The notes beneath the pieces are model-generated. The model made no database searches. It had not been told where the DNA came from and saw only the letters and a program-made list of their open reading frames with translations. The translations under genes and the position numbers were made by a program. Below, piece by piece: positions 8,521-17,556 of a stretch of 47,308 bases of DNA; position 1 is the stretch's first letter, and each line of letters opens with the position of its first letter. The stretch comes from a virus: the IMG/VR virus record IMGVR_UViG_3300042691_019039, positions 1 through 47,308 of that record, one strand, 5' to 3'.

Positions 8521-9060
8521 ATGGAACAAAAATTATCACCATACAAAGATGAACTAACAAAAGCAATGACATTTCTTGCCGAAAAAGAAGATACAATTTT
8601 TATAGGACAACAAATAGTTTATGCAGGAAACCCAATGAGTACAACTTTAACAGAAGTACCAAAAGAAAAAATGATTGAAGTACCTGTTATGGAAGAAACC
8701 CAAATGGGTATGAGTTTAGGATTAGCAATTACAGGCAAAACTGTTATTTCGTTTTATCCTCGTTGGGATTTTTTAGTATCAGCTGCAAATCAATTGATAA
8801 ATCACGCAGATAAATTTGAACATATGACTGGCAAAAAAGCGAATATATTAATTCGTGTTGGCGTTGGTAGTAAAGACCCATTAGATCCAGGAATTCAACA
8901 TAGAAATGATTATAGTAAGGAATTTAAATCTATATTACAATATACAAATGTGCATGAATTAAAAAAAGTTGAAGATATTTATAAAATGTATACAACATGC
9001 TATGAGCAAGGTGGAATACACATTTTAGTAGAATGGCCTGAATTATATTACAAAAATTAA
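8521..9060 (+). CDS. TPP-dependent enzyme, E1-beta-like (Pyr-domain) subunit
   Basis: The 179-residue protein matches the pyrimidine-binding domain of transketolase and E1-beta subunits. VPVMEETQMGMSLGLA (residues 54-69) carries the Glu (E58 or E59) that activates the TPP aminopyrimidine; then come FYPRWDFL, a helix AANQLINHADKF and IRVGVGSKDPLDPGIQH. The C-terminal transketolase_C domain of full E1-beta (about 330 residues) is absent. With the PP-domain subunit at 79-708 it would supply the two domains a minimal TPP enzyme needs, although the genes are separated by about 7.8 kb. It might transfer a two-carbon or acyl unit during branched or chain-extended sugar synthesis; that part is inference. 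Confidence 0.82.
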   Translation: MEQKLSPYKDELTKAMTFLAEKEDTIFIGQQIVYAGNPMSTTLTEVPKEKMIEVPVMEETQMGMSLGLAITGKTVISFYPRWDFLVSAANQLINHADKFEHMTGKKANILIRVGVGSKDPLDPGIQHRNDYSKEFKSILQYTNVHELKKVEDIYKMYTTCYEQGGIHILVEWPELYYKN

Positions 9061-9065
9061 TTAAT

Positions 9066-9194
9066 ATGTTAAAAAAATTACCTATTATTTCTTTTTTCAT
9101 TAAATGGTATGAAACATATAAAATGAAAAAGAAAATTCAAAAAAAATTAGAAGAACTTAAAAAAAGAGACCCTTTTATTTATAAAAACTTCTAA
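9066..9194 (+). CDS. small basic protein (42 aa), function unknown
   Basis: This short ORF fills the gap between the TPP subunit and the glycosyltransferase-like gene exactly: ATG at 9066 is 5 bases after the previous stop and TAA at 9192-9194 abuts ATG 9195. The product begins with a short hydrophobic stretch (LPIISFFIKW) and continues as a Lys/Glu-rich helix (KKKIQKKLEELKKRD) ending in PFIYKNF. The exact fit and protein-like helix argue for a real gene. It might be a membrane-associated or coiled-coil adaptor; I do not recognise a family. Confidence 0.6.
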   Translation: MLKKLPIISFFIKWYETYKMKKKIQKKLEELKKRDPFIYKNF

Positions 9195-10622
9195 ATGAAA
9201 AATAAAGAATTTGTTTTTGGATACGATGTAATGACTTATAATGGCGAACAGCCTAATTGTTTAAATCCAAAATTTTTAAATACAATATATACTGCATCTG
9301 ATTTTTACTTTTCAGATTCTCTTGAATTTTATGCAAAGAGATGGAATACTCATTGGGCAATTTACAATAGTAATATGTACAATGATTTTGTTCAAAAAAA
9401 ATCTATATTTGAAATAATAAATGATAAAAAATTAGGAAAAAATTATAAATGGTTTTATCCAATTGAACCATTCGCAAGTTTAGAAAACTTTTTTGGAAAC
9501 GGTGATTTTTATAATGAGTTTTTATTAAACAGAATATCAAAACCGGCATTAAATGAAATTGTAAACGGAAATGGTAATTTGTTAATAAATTATGTTTGCG
9601 ATGGTGGAGTGGCTTTTAGAACAGAAAATTTTGAAAAAATAATAAACTTTACAAAAAGTAATAATATACCAGATGAAAAAGTATATTTTGTATTTGCAGA
9701 CTTTAAATTAAAATCTAATTTAGAAAAATTAGGTGTAAACTATAAAGTTATGGATTATAGTTACAATATGATTGGTAAAGCGCAAGAATTTTATAATACT
9801 TTAACATATGCGGAATATTCTTATTGGGGAAACGGTTCATACGAACCACAATTTGGAACAATCGAACCAAAAAAGAATACAGCTGTAAAATCCGAAGAAT
9901 TTTTAGAAAGTATAGGAAAAGATAAAAAAGATTTTTTATTGTTAAATAGACATTGGAAACTACATAGATTACTTTTATTGAGTCAATTACACAAAATAGG
10001 ATTTGAAAAAAGTTTAGTTTCTTGGGATAATAAATTTGCTTTTCAATTAAATAGAAATGAATTCTTACAATATGATACTAATGAAGAATTTTTAAATCTA
10101 ATGACAGAAACTTCATCTTTATTGGACATAGATGATTTAACAAAAATAGCGGGTTTTGGATTTGAAACTAAAGATATTTACTTAAAAACATATTTGAGCA
10201 TAGTTACAGAATCTGTTTTTTTTCAAGAAGAGAATCATTTTCCAAGCGGATATCTTTCTGAAAAAATATGGAAACCAATCGGACATTGCCAACCATTTAT
10301 ATTAGCAGGACCTGCAAAATCATTAGAATATATTAGAAATAGATTTGGTTATAAAACATTTCATCCGTATATTGATGAAAGTTATGATTTAGAAATTGAT
10401 GATTTTAAAAGATTAGAATTAATTCAAAAAGAAATAGAAAAATTTTCAAATAAAACTAAAGAAGAAAAAGACGAATTTTTGAATAATATAAAGGATATAT
10501 GTCTATATAATCAAAAACTATTTTTAGAATATGGTTTAAATAGTTGGAAACATAACGAAGAAAATAAAGAGATGACAAAAGTAATAAGTTTTTTGTTAGA
10601 TGATAAAAAGACATTAATTTAG
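9195..10622 (+). CDS. glycosyltransferase-like protein, paralogue of 3342-4733
   Basis: The 475-residue protein shares its C-terminal third with the gene at 3342: IVTESVFF, SEKIWKP (S355-K357), CQPFILAG, FGYKTFHPYIDESYDLEID and a helical tail with LYNQK. The N-terminal two thirds are unlike the paralogue at the level I can see, as expected when the acceptor half of a GT-B enzyme diverges. The middle reads DFLLLNRHWKLHRLLLLSQL, a block reminiscent of nucleotide-sugar transferases. A glycosyl-transfer role is inferred from the fold-like motifs and context. It is the last gene of the glycan cluster; a TATATTTATA-like motif follows directly. Confidence 0.5.
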   Translation: MKNKEFVFGYDVMTYNGEQPNCLNPKFLNTIYTASDFYFSDSLEFYAKRWNTHWAIYNSNMYNDFVQKKSIFEIINDKKLGKNYKWFYPIEPFASLENFFGNGDFYNEFLLNRISKPALNEIVNGNGNLLINYVCDGGVAFRTENFEKIINFTKSNNIPDEKVYFVFADFKLKSNLEKLGVNYKVMDYSYNMIGKAQEFYNTLTYAEYSYWGNGSYEPQFGTIEPKKNTAVKSEEFLESIGKDKKDFLLLNRHWKLHRLLLLSQLHKIGFEKSLVSWDNKFAFQLNRNEFLQYDTNEEFLNLMTETSSLLDIDDLTKIAGFGFETKDIYLKTYLSIVTESVFFQEENHFPSGYLSEKIWKPIGHCQPFILAGPAKSLEYIRNRFGYKTFHPYIDESYDLEIDDFKRLELIQKEIEKFSNKTKEEKDEFLNNIKDICLYNQKLFLEYGLNSWKHNEENKEMTKVISFLLDDKKTLI

Positions 10623-10623
10623 G

Positions 10624-10632
10624 ATATTTATA
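10624..10632 (+). promoter_or_regulatory. ATATTTATA motif, candidate late promoter
   Basis: An exact ATATTTATA occurs in the 13-base gap before the 1323-residue gene. It lies only 3 bases from the ATG at 10636, so if it is a -10 element the transcript would be leaderless or would serve a start further in. It is the first member of the motif series found in structural-region gaps. Confidence 0.4.
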
Positions 10633-10635
10633 TGT

Positions 10636-13600
10636 ATGAATTTAGTAGAAGTAGATAAACCCGTAATAAAAAAGACCGTAGTAGTATATTCAGGTCGTTT
10701 TCAACCATTTCATAAAGGGCATTATGCATCTTATGAAAAATTGGTTTCAAAATTCGGTGCGGAAAATGTATACATTGGAACATCCAATGACCAATCAGGC
10801 CCAAAATCCCCATTTTCATTTAAAGAGAAAAAAGAGATTGCAACTAAAATGTTTGGGATACCTTCATCCAAATTCGTACAAATTCGTAATCCATACCAAC
10901 CTGTAGAGATATTGAAAAAATTTGATGGACAAACAACACAATATATTGCAGCAGTTGGTGAAAAGGATGCAACTAGATTGCAAGGAAATTATTTCAAACC
11001 ATATAAAGGAAAAGCAGGATATGGTTATGAAGAAATTGGTTATGTATACGCAGTACCTGCAGAACAAAATCCTATTAGCGGAACGGATGTTCGTAAATGG
11101 TTAGGAGCAACGGATAAAGAAAAGGCTAAAAAGGGATTCTTAAAAGCATATCCAAAATTTGATAAAGAAGTATTTAAAATGATAACAGGTAAACTTAATG
11201 AAAATTTTATAAAAGGTTATCCATCGAAAGAAGATGTAAAAAAGATACATAGTAATAACGATAAGTTTAGAGCAACGGCAACTACCGATGATTCTTATGT
11301 ATATGACCCAATTTCAGAATTAATTGGAAGAGTTGCTGCAGAACAAATGTTTAATGATTTTTTAGCAGAATATTTGAAAGAAGCACCTAACAAAGCATTA
11401 GACCAAGATATTACATATACAAATGTAAAAGGACAGCAAAAGAAAATAAAAGCAAGAGATGCGTTAAGATTACCAAAAGACCATCCGGCACATATACAAG
11501 CTAAAAAAATAGCAGGGCCTGATGATGCTCCGGTTTCAGAACCAAAAGCAAAAGAAGAACCGGGTAAAGCAGCACAGGCAGCAGCTAAACCGGCCCAATC
11601 CGGCCAACCTGTTAAGAAAGACCAAACGCAGCAGGGTAAATCGGATAAAGCAGCTGCAGGTGGAGAACAAGGACCACCACCTGAACAAAAATTAAGTGGT
11701 GCAGAACTAAAATCATCTGCAGAAACTTCACCAAAAGAAAAGGCGTCTGCAGAAAAAGAAGAAAAAGTTAAACAGGCATTGGATAATGCAAGAAAAGGTT
11801 TATCCGATGAAGATAATCAAACCATAGATAAAGTAAATAATCCCGATTCTCCTGAAAGAAAGGGAATGATGGATAATGTTAAGAATGGTTTTAAAAAATT
11901 TGGTAAAGGGATTGTAAAATGGTGGAATCATCAAACTGAAATGGTTGGTGGTACAATGGGTGCTATTAAAGATATAGCTACAACCGGAAAATTAGGAGCA
12001 GTTAAAGATAAAGATGGTAAAAATAGACATTGGAGTGAATTCGCATCCGTTGGTAGAGGTGGAGGTCCTGAATGGGAGGAAGTTGAAGTTGATGAAAAAG
12101 ACCATCACGGACATCCTACCGGAAAAAAGAAAATAGAAAAAAGACCAAAGGTATCTGAATATGCTTCGGATGAAGAAAAAGAATTATTTAATCAGTCTTG
12201 GGAAAGAAGTAAAAAACAAAAAAAAGATTGTAAAAACTTTGCAATAACTGCTGGTCTATTATTAGGTTCTATGGCATTGGGTGGAGCAGGAGTTGCAGCT
12301 ATTAAAGCGGCAACCGCAGGTGCAGGTGCAGGTGCAGTAGGTGCTGCAGCAGGTAGTGGTGCAGCAGGTGCATTTACACACGGTGCAGCAGGATTTGGTA
12401 TACATTTGGGTAAAGATATTGCAAAACATGCTACATTGGAAGCAATGGGTATGGGTGGGGTGAGCGCAGCGGGAACAGGTGCTGCATTATCAACCGCTAC
12501 TTTGGGTATTTTAGAAAATATTGATGATAAAGGAGGAAATAGTAAGTTTCTTTTAAATGTAATGCAGAAAGTTATGGAAAAAATGGAAAAATATAAACTT
12601 TCCGATGAACAACTTTTAAAATCAATAGAAGATTATACAAAAAATAAACCAAAGCAAGATGCAGCAGATTTATTAAAAGAAAATCTTTCAGAAACAAAAC
12701 AACAATCCATTCAACACTTTGTAGAGTTTGCAACAAAAAGATTAAAGTTAAAAGAAACTCCAAAAATAAGTTTAGTAGGTGGTAGAGAATTTGCAGAAGT
12801 AAAGAGTAGTTTAGGTGGTTTTAATCCTGATACTAAAGAAATATATGTTGCAACCGAAGGTAGATTAACAGCAGATATATTAAGAACACTTGCACATGAG
12901 ATGGTTCATAGAAAGCAAGATGAAATGGGATTAGTTAGAAATCCAGAAACTGATGGTAAAGATGGTTCCCCAATTGAAAATCAGGCACATGCAGTAGCAG
13001 GAATCTTAATGAGAGAATATGGTAGAATTAATAAACAAATTTATAATGAAGATATTAATGTAGATGTTGATAAAGGTGATACCGTTTTAATGGGTAAATT
13101 TAAGAACAAAAAAGTACAAGTTAAAGATATTAGTAAAGACCAACATGGAATGCCAACTATAAACGGAAAGCAAGCAACCACATTTCGTAAAGTAGATGAA
13201 ATGGGTAGTAATGATGTTCACCTTACTAATGTAATGAAATTATACAGAAACGCAACATTTCGTAAAAGAATAAATGCATATCTTTTTGGTAGAGCAAATA
13301 TGCCGGCAAATCCAAATGCAGTAGCAAGAGAATTGAGGAATATGGATTACAAAGAGATAACTCAAATGGAAAAAGAGTTAAATATTCAACCTGATTTAAA
13401 TGAAGGATTGTTATTAGAAGGTGGAGCATATGGACATATGTCGCATCCGTTTGATGATATGGATTTAACATTTGGAGACTTAAAAAATATAATTACAGGA
13501 GCACTTAATGGTGATTTGGGAGTTGTTAGAGAAAAAACCGATGGACAAGCACTTGCAATAAGTTGGAAGAATGGTAGATTGATAGCAGCTAGAAATAAAG

Positions 13601-14607
13601 GACATTTACAAAATGCAGGAGCAAATGCTATGGGTATAGAGGATGTTGCATCTAAATTTGGTGGTAGAGGTGGATTAACCGATGCATATAACTTCGCAAT
13701 GAAAGACCTTTCCGCAGCAATAAGTTCACTTTCAGAAGCACAAAGAAAAAAAATATTTAATGAAGGTAAATGTTTTATGAATTTAGAAGTAATCTGGCCA
13801 CAAAGTGTAAATGTTATTCCTTATGGACAAGCTCTTTTGGTTTTTCATAATACAACTTGTTATGATGAAAGAGGTGTAGCGGTTGGAGCAGACCAGGGAG
13901 CATCATCTACATTAGCAGGAATGATTAAACAAGTGAATGCGGACGTACAATCTAAATATACAATTCAAGGACCTCCTATTACAGAAATTCCAAAAAATGA
14001 AGATTTGAGTTCAAAGCAAGGAAAATACCTTTCTAAACTTAAAAAATTACAATCAGAATTTGGATTGAGTGATGGTGATACGGTTGCAATGTATCATCAA
14101 AGTTGGTGGGAAAATTTTGTAGATGAAAAATGTCCTGTAAAAGTTGATAAACTTACAAAAGAAGCATTGGTTAGAAGGTGGGCATTTGGTGATAAAAGTT
14201 TTCGTTTAAATACGATATCAAATCCAAAAATACAAGAGTGGGCTATGGATAATGATAAAGTAAATGTAGCAAAACAACAAAAAGATAATATTAAACCATT
14301 TGAAGATATATTTTTAGGAGTTGGAGCAGATGTATTAGATTTTGTTGGAAGTGTATTGACAGTGCATCCCGAAAAAGCAATTAGAGCAATTAAAAGTAAA
14401 TTTAAATCAATTGCATCTGATGTGAGAAGTGGTGGGGATAAAACAAAAATACAAAAATTAAGACAAGAATTAAAAAGATTAAATAGTTTAGGTGGAATAG
14501 ATAGAGTAGTAGCATCTGAAGGTATTGTATTTTTCTATAACGGAAAAACTTATAAACTTACAGGTACATTTGCACCACTTAACCAAATTTTAGGATTATT
14601 TTATTAA
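10636..14607 (+). CDS. multidomain protein: cytidylyl/NMN-adenylyltransferase-like, zinc-peptidase motif, ligase-like domain
   Basis: This 1323-residue protein joins several recognisable modules. Residues 15-190 form a nucleotidyltransferase: GRFQPFHKGH with HxGH at 26-29 and ISGTDVR at 147-153, as in NMN adenylyltransferases and cytidylyltransferases. A Lys/Ala/Glu-rich linker (about 290-390) follows, then a Gly/Ala-rich hydrophobic stretch near 536-630 that could cross a membrane. HEMVH at 754-758 with E781/H785 in ENQAH fits a zincin peptidase. Residues about 930-1323 look like an ATP-dependent ligase/nucleotidyltransferase: KTDG (K967, motif I), E1051, EGIVF (E1295, motif IV) and YKLTG (K1307, motif V). 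It opens the packaging/head module. A virion-packaged enzyme injected with DNA is an attractive guess. The ATG at 10632 is out of frame. Confidence 0.75.
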   Translation: MNLVEVDKPVIKKTVVVYSGRFQPFHKGHYASYEKLVSKFGAENVYIGTSNDQSGPKSPFSFKEKKEIATKMFGIPSSKFVQIRNPYQPVEILKKFDGQTTQYIAAVGEKDATRLQGNYFKPYKGKAGYGYEEIGYVYAVPAEQNPISGTDVRKWLGATDKEKAKKGFLKAYPKFDKEVFKMITGKLNENFIKGYPSKEDVKKIHSNNDKFRATATTDDSYVYDPISELIGRVAAEQMFNDFLAEYLKEAPNKALDQDITYTNVKGQQKKIKARDALRLPKDHPAHIQAKKIAGPDDAPVSEPKAKEEPGKAAQAAAKPAQSGQPVKKDQTQQGKSDKAAAGGEQGPPPEQKLSGAELKSSAETSPKEKASAEKEEKVKQALDNARKGLSDEDNQTIDKVNNPDSPERKGMMDNVKNGFKKFGKGIVKWWNHQTEMVGGTMGAIKDIATTGKLGAVKDKDGKNRHWSEFASVGRGGGPEWEEVEVDEKDHHGHPTGKKKIEKRPKVSEYASDEEKELFNQSWERSKKQKKDCKNFAITAGLLLGSMALGGAGVAAIKAATAGAGAGAVGAAAGSGAAGAFTHGAAGFGIHLGKDIAKHATLEAMGMGGVSAAGTGAALSTATLGILENIDDKGGNSKFLLNVMQKVMEKMEKYKLSDEQLLKSIEDYTKNKPKQDAADLLKENLSETKQQSIQHFVEFATKRLKLKETPKISLVGGREFAEVKSSLGGFNPDTKEIYVATEGRLTADILRTLAHEMVHRKQDEMGLVRNPETDGKDGSPIENQAHAVAGILMREYGRINKQIYNEDINVDVDKGDTVLMGKFKNKKVQVKDISKDQHGMPTINGKQATTFRKVDEMGSNDVHLTNVMKLYRNATFRKRINAYLFGRANMPANPNAVARELRNMDYKEITQMEKELNIQPDLNEGLLLEGGAYGHMSHPFDDMDLTFGDLKNIITGALNGDLGVVREKTDGQALAISWKNGRLIAARNKGHLQNAGANAMGIEDVASKFGGRGGLTDAYNFAMKDLSAAISSLSEAQRKKIFNEGKCFMNLEVIWPQSVNVIPYGQALLVFHNTTCYDERGVAVGADQGASSTLAGMIKQVNADVQSKYTIQGPPITEIPKNEDLSSKQGKYLSKLKKLQSEFGLSDGDTVAMYHQSWWENFVDEKCPVKVDKLTKEALVRRWAFGDKSFRLNTISNPKIQEWAMDNDKVNVAKQQKDNIKPFEDIFLGVGADVLDFVGSVLTVHPEKAIRAIKSKFKSIASDVRSGGDKTKIQKLRQELKRLNSLGGIDRVVASEGIVFFYNGKTYKLTGTFAPLNQILGLFY

Positions 14608-14618
14608 ATTAAACAGTT

Positions 14619-15287
14619 ATGCAAAAAAGAACAAGTTGGGACCAAACAAACAAACACATTCACAAATCTCGTAAAAAGATTATCGACACCGTATTTGGTA
14701 GAGAAGATAATACTCAAAGAGTTTTTGGTTACGAAAAAGAGGCAGAACAAAAAAGAGAAGTTGGTGAAAAATGGACAGATAGTAATGGTAAAGAATGGGA
14801 ACAAAGAGAGGGTTATGTTGCATCTGTAAATACATTTGATGATGTAAGAGAATATCTGAAAAAAATTACAACTTGCAAAAATGAGGATTGTAAAACTCCA
14901 AAATATTCCCAAGCAGATAAAAAATTAATAGTAAGGGCCGGATATTGTGTAGATTGTAATAGAAAGTATGAACAAAAGTTAAAAGATGATGGGACATATC
15001 CTTTTTATGAAGATTACAAAATAACTTGCAATAAGTTAGCATATTTAAGAGATTATAAACAAGAATTAGAAGATAATTTAAAATATGTAACAAAAGATTA
15101 TCAGATGGTATATGAGACGGGGCATGTTGAAAATTGGAAATGGGATATAGATATAGATAAAGTAAAAGCAGACCTTAAAAAAGATATTGATAGTTCTTAT
15201 GAAGCATTAGAATTATTATTAAATAGAAAATTGTTATTGGAAGATAAGTTACGTGAATTAAAACATCCAGAAATTATAAAAAATTAA
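14619..15287 (+). CDS. zinc-ribbon and coiled-coil protein, function unknown
   Basis: The 222-residue protein has a basic N-terminus, a putative four-Cys zinc-binding site (C86, C91, C110, C113; CxxxxC and CxxC arms) and a helical, charged C-terminal half likely to form a coiled coil. Its position two genes before the large terminase makes a small-terminase or packaging-accessory role possible, but I see no diagnostic gp16 signature. It is separated from the preceding gene by 11 bases and from the next by 2, so it is expressed with the packaging genes. Confidence 0.6.
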   Translation: MQKRTSWDQTNKHIHKSRKKIIDTVFGREDNTQRVFGYEKEAEQKREVGEKWTDSNGKEWEQREGYVASVNTFDDVREYLKKITTCKNEDCKTPKYSQADKKLIVRAGYCVDCNRKYEQKLKDDGTYPFYEDYKITCNKLAYLRDYKQELEDNLKYVTKDYQMVYETGHVENWKWDIDIDKVKADLKKDIDSSYEALELLLNRKLLLEDKLRELKHPEIIKN

Positions 15288-15289
15288 TT

Positions 15290-15946
15290 ATGAAAAAACA
15301 TTTAACATTTAAAAACATTGCCATAACGGCATTGATTATTTACATTCTTTTACAATGGTTTAATCCTGGAGGAGTTATGCCTGGTGGAAGAACTATCAAA
15401 ATTGATGGTAAAAAGTATGAAGTTATTAAACACACAATCGATACCGTTGAGGTAGAAAAGACCAAAGTTGTAACTAAAAAAGGTAAAGATATTATACATG
15501 AAATTATTGATGTAGATACTTTAGTTCTTAAAGAATTAGTAAACGTAGATAGTGCGGCTATTCTTAAAGATTATCTTTCAAAAGTAATTTATAAAGATAC
15601 CTTATTCCTTCCTGATTCATTAGGAACGGTTGCATTGGTTGATACTATTACTAAAAACAGAATTTTAGGTAGAACATTTGATGCAAAAGTTAAGCAAAGA
15701 GAAATAAAAGAAACTCTTATTGTTAAAGAACCAGCTAAAAACCAAGTTTATTATGGTTTGAATGGTGGATTTAATAAAGCAGATGTTGTATCTCATGTTG
15801 GTGCAGGATTGATGTTAAAAACCAAAAAAGATAAACTATATCAATTTGGTTTAGGTGTTACGAATAGAACAGTTGATGGAACTAATGGTTCTCTTTCTCC
15901 GTTCATAAATTTTGGAACATATTGGAAAATAAAAATTAAAAAATAA
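15290..15946 (+). CDS. membrane-anchored protein with beta-rich C-terminus
   Basis: The 218-residue protein begins with a short basic segment followed by one hydrophobic helix (IAITALIIYILLQWF, about 10-24), consistent with an inner-membrane anchor. A middle region of short strands with repeated Thr/Val/Asp follows, and the C-terminus has alternating beta-type sequence (VYYGLNGGF, VGAGLMLK, YQFGLGV, PFINFGTYWKI). A topology with a TM anchor and a periplasmic part would fit an i-spanin-like or envelope-interacting role. No cysteine lipobox is seen. The stop shares one base with the terminase start (TAATG). The function is not established. Confidence 0.6.
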   Translation: MKKHLTFKNIAITALIIYILLQWFNPGGVMPGGRTIKIDGKKYEVIKHTIDTVEVEKTKVVTKKGKDIIHEIIDVDTLVLKELVNVDSAAILKDYLSKVIYKDTLFLPDSLGTVALVDTITKNRILGRTFDAKVKQREIKETLIVKEPAKNQVYYGLNGGFNKADVVSHVGAGLMLKTKKDKLYQFGLGVTNRTVDGTNGSLSPFINFGTYWKIKIKK

Positions 15947-17553
15947 TGAGTGTTCAAGGGCAACCAAAGAAAACACTTAAAGAGATAATTGCTGAAGAAT
16001 ATCGTAAATGTGCGCTAGACCCCGTTTACTTTATGAAAAAATATTGTGTGATTCAGCATCCGGTGAGAGGGAAAATACCCTTTCACCTTTATCCTTTCCA
16101 GGAAGAATGTATGACCGATTTCAAAGACAATCGTTTCAATATTATTCTTAAAAGTAGACAATTGGGATTATCAACCCTTTCTGCTGGTTTTATTCTTTGG
16201 AAAATGTTATTTAACCAAGACTTTAACGCATTGGTTATTGCAACAAAAGTAACAGTAGCTAAAAACCTTGTAGAAAAGGTTAGAGTAATGCACGATTTAC
16301 TTCCTGTTTGGTTGAGAGATGGTGGTAATAGTTCTGTTGAAGATAACAAACTATCACTTAAATTAAAAAATGGTTCTCAAGTAAAAGCAATTGCATCCTC
16401 ACCTGATGCCGGACGTTCGGAAGCACTTTCTCTACTTGTTGTGGATGAAGCAGCATTCATTAGAGATATTGATGAGATTTGGTTATCAGCACAATCAACA
16501 CTTTCAACGGGTGGTTCTGCAATCGTATTATCAACTCCAAATGGTGTGGGTAACTGGTTCCATAAAATGTGGGTAGAGGCAGAAAGTGGAACAAATGGAT
16601 TTAATACTATTAAACTACATTGGACTGTACACCCTGAAAGAAATCAAGAATGGAGAGATGAACAAACTCGTATTTTAGGACACAAAGGAGCAGCACAAGA
16701 ATGCGATTGTGACTTCATTGGTTCCGGTGATAACGTAATTGACCCACAATTATTGTTATGGTACAAGGAAACATACATTATGGACCCGGTAGAAAAAAGA
16801 GGATTTGATGGAAACCTTTGGGTATGGGAACATCCAAATTATAATAGACAATATATGGTTGTAGCCGACGTTGCTAGAGGTGATGGTTCGGACTACTCGA
16901 CAGCACAAGTTATTGATATTGAAGATTGTTCGCAAGTAGCAGAATACAAAGGAAAGTTAGATACTAAAGACTTTGGAAACTTCCTAACAGCATTAGCCAC
17001 CGAATATAACAATGCACTTTTAGTAATAGAAAATTCAAACGTAGGTTGGGCAACGATTCAACAATGTATAGATAGACAATATGGTAATCTATTCTATATG
17101 AGTCAGGATTTAAAATATATTGATGTTGAAAAACAAATGAACAATCGATATTACAGAGATGATAAAAAAATGGTGGCAGGATTTAGTACAACAACAAAAA
17201 CCAGACCTCTTATTATTTCAGCATTAGATACTTACATGAATGAAAAAGAAATTCTTATTCGTTCATCTCGTTTAATTGATGAGTTATTTACATTCATTTG
17301 GAATAGTGGTAGAGCAGAAGCTATGAAGGGTTATAATGATGACTTGACGATGGCATTGGGTATCGGTTTGTGGGTTCGTAATACAGCATTGAGATTAAGA
17401 CAAGAAGGTATTGATTTAACAAAATCAATGTTGGGTTCTTCTCAAGTAAAAAGATATGAAGGTTTAATGACCGTGAATCATTTAAAGAAAAATCCTTATG
17501 AAATGGAATTGAAAAGAGGTGAAACGGAGAATTTACATTGGTTATTGGGATAA
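15946..17553 (+). CDS. terminase large subunit (gp17-like)
   Basis: The 535-residue protein has the full architecture of a phage packaging motor. The ATPase has a deviant Walker A at 69-77 (KSRQLGLST, with K69 ahead of the loop and Leu at the usual Lys position) and Walker B LLVVDE (D167, catalytic E168), with STPNG as the coupling motif. The RNase-H-like nuclease has acidic residues D308 (VVADVARGD), E362 (LVIENSN) and D465/D466 (GYNDDLTMA). It cuts concatemeric DNA and pumps it through the portal. The length is close to the T4 family (about 610). It is translationally coupled to the upstream gene by TAATG. Confidence 0.95.
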   Translation: MSVQGQPKKTLKEIIAEEYRKCALDPVYFMKKYCVIQHPVRGKIPFHLYPFQEECMTDFKDNRFNIILKSRQLGLSTLSAGFILWKMLFNQDFNALVIATKVTVAKNLVEKVRVMHDLLPVWLRDGGNSSVEDNKLSLKLKNGSQVKAIASSPDAGRSEALSLLVVDEAAFIRDIDEIWLSAQSTLSTGGSAIVLSTPNGVGNWFHKMWVEAESGTNGFNTIKLHWTVHPERNQEWRDEQTRILGHKGAAQECDCDFIGSGDNVIDPQLLLWYKETYIMDPVEKRGFDGNLWVWEHPNYNRQYMVVADVARGDGSDYSTAQVIDIEDCSQVAEYKGKLDTKDFGNFLTALATEYNNALLVIENSNVGWATIQQCIDRQYGNLFYMSQDLKYIDVEKQMNNRYYRDDKKMVAGFSTTTKTRPLIISALDTYMNEKEILIRSSRLIDELFTFIWNSGRAEAMKGYNDDLTMALGIGLWVRNTALRLRQEGIDLTKSMLGSSQVKRYEGLMTVNHLKKNPYEMELKRGETENLHWLLG

Positions 17554-17556
17554 TCT

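Noticed and set aside
8975-8983. ATATTTATA copy inside the TPP beta-subunit gene
   Set aside because: It is within coding sequence in an AT-rich genome and has no following start, so it is treated as a chance match.
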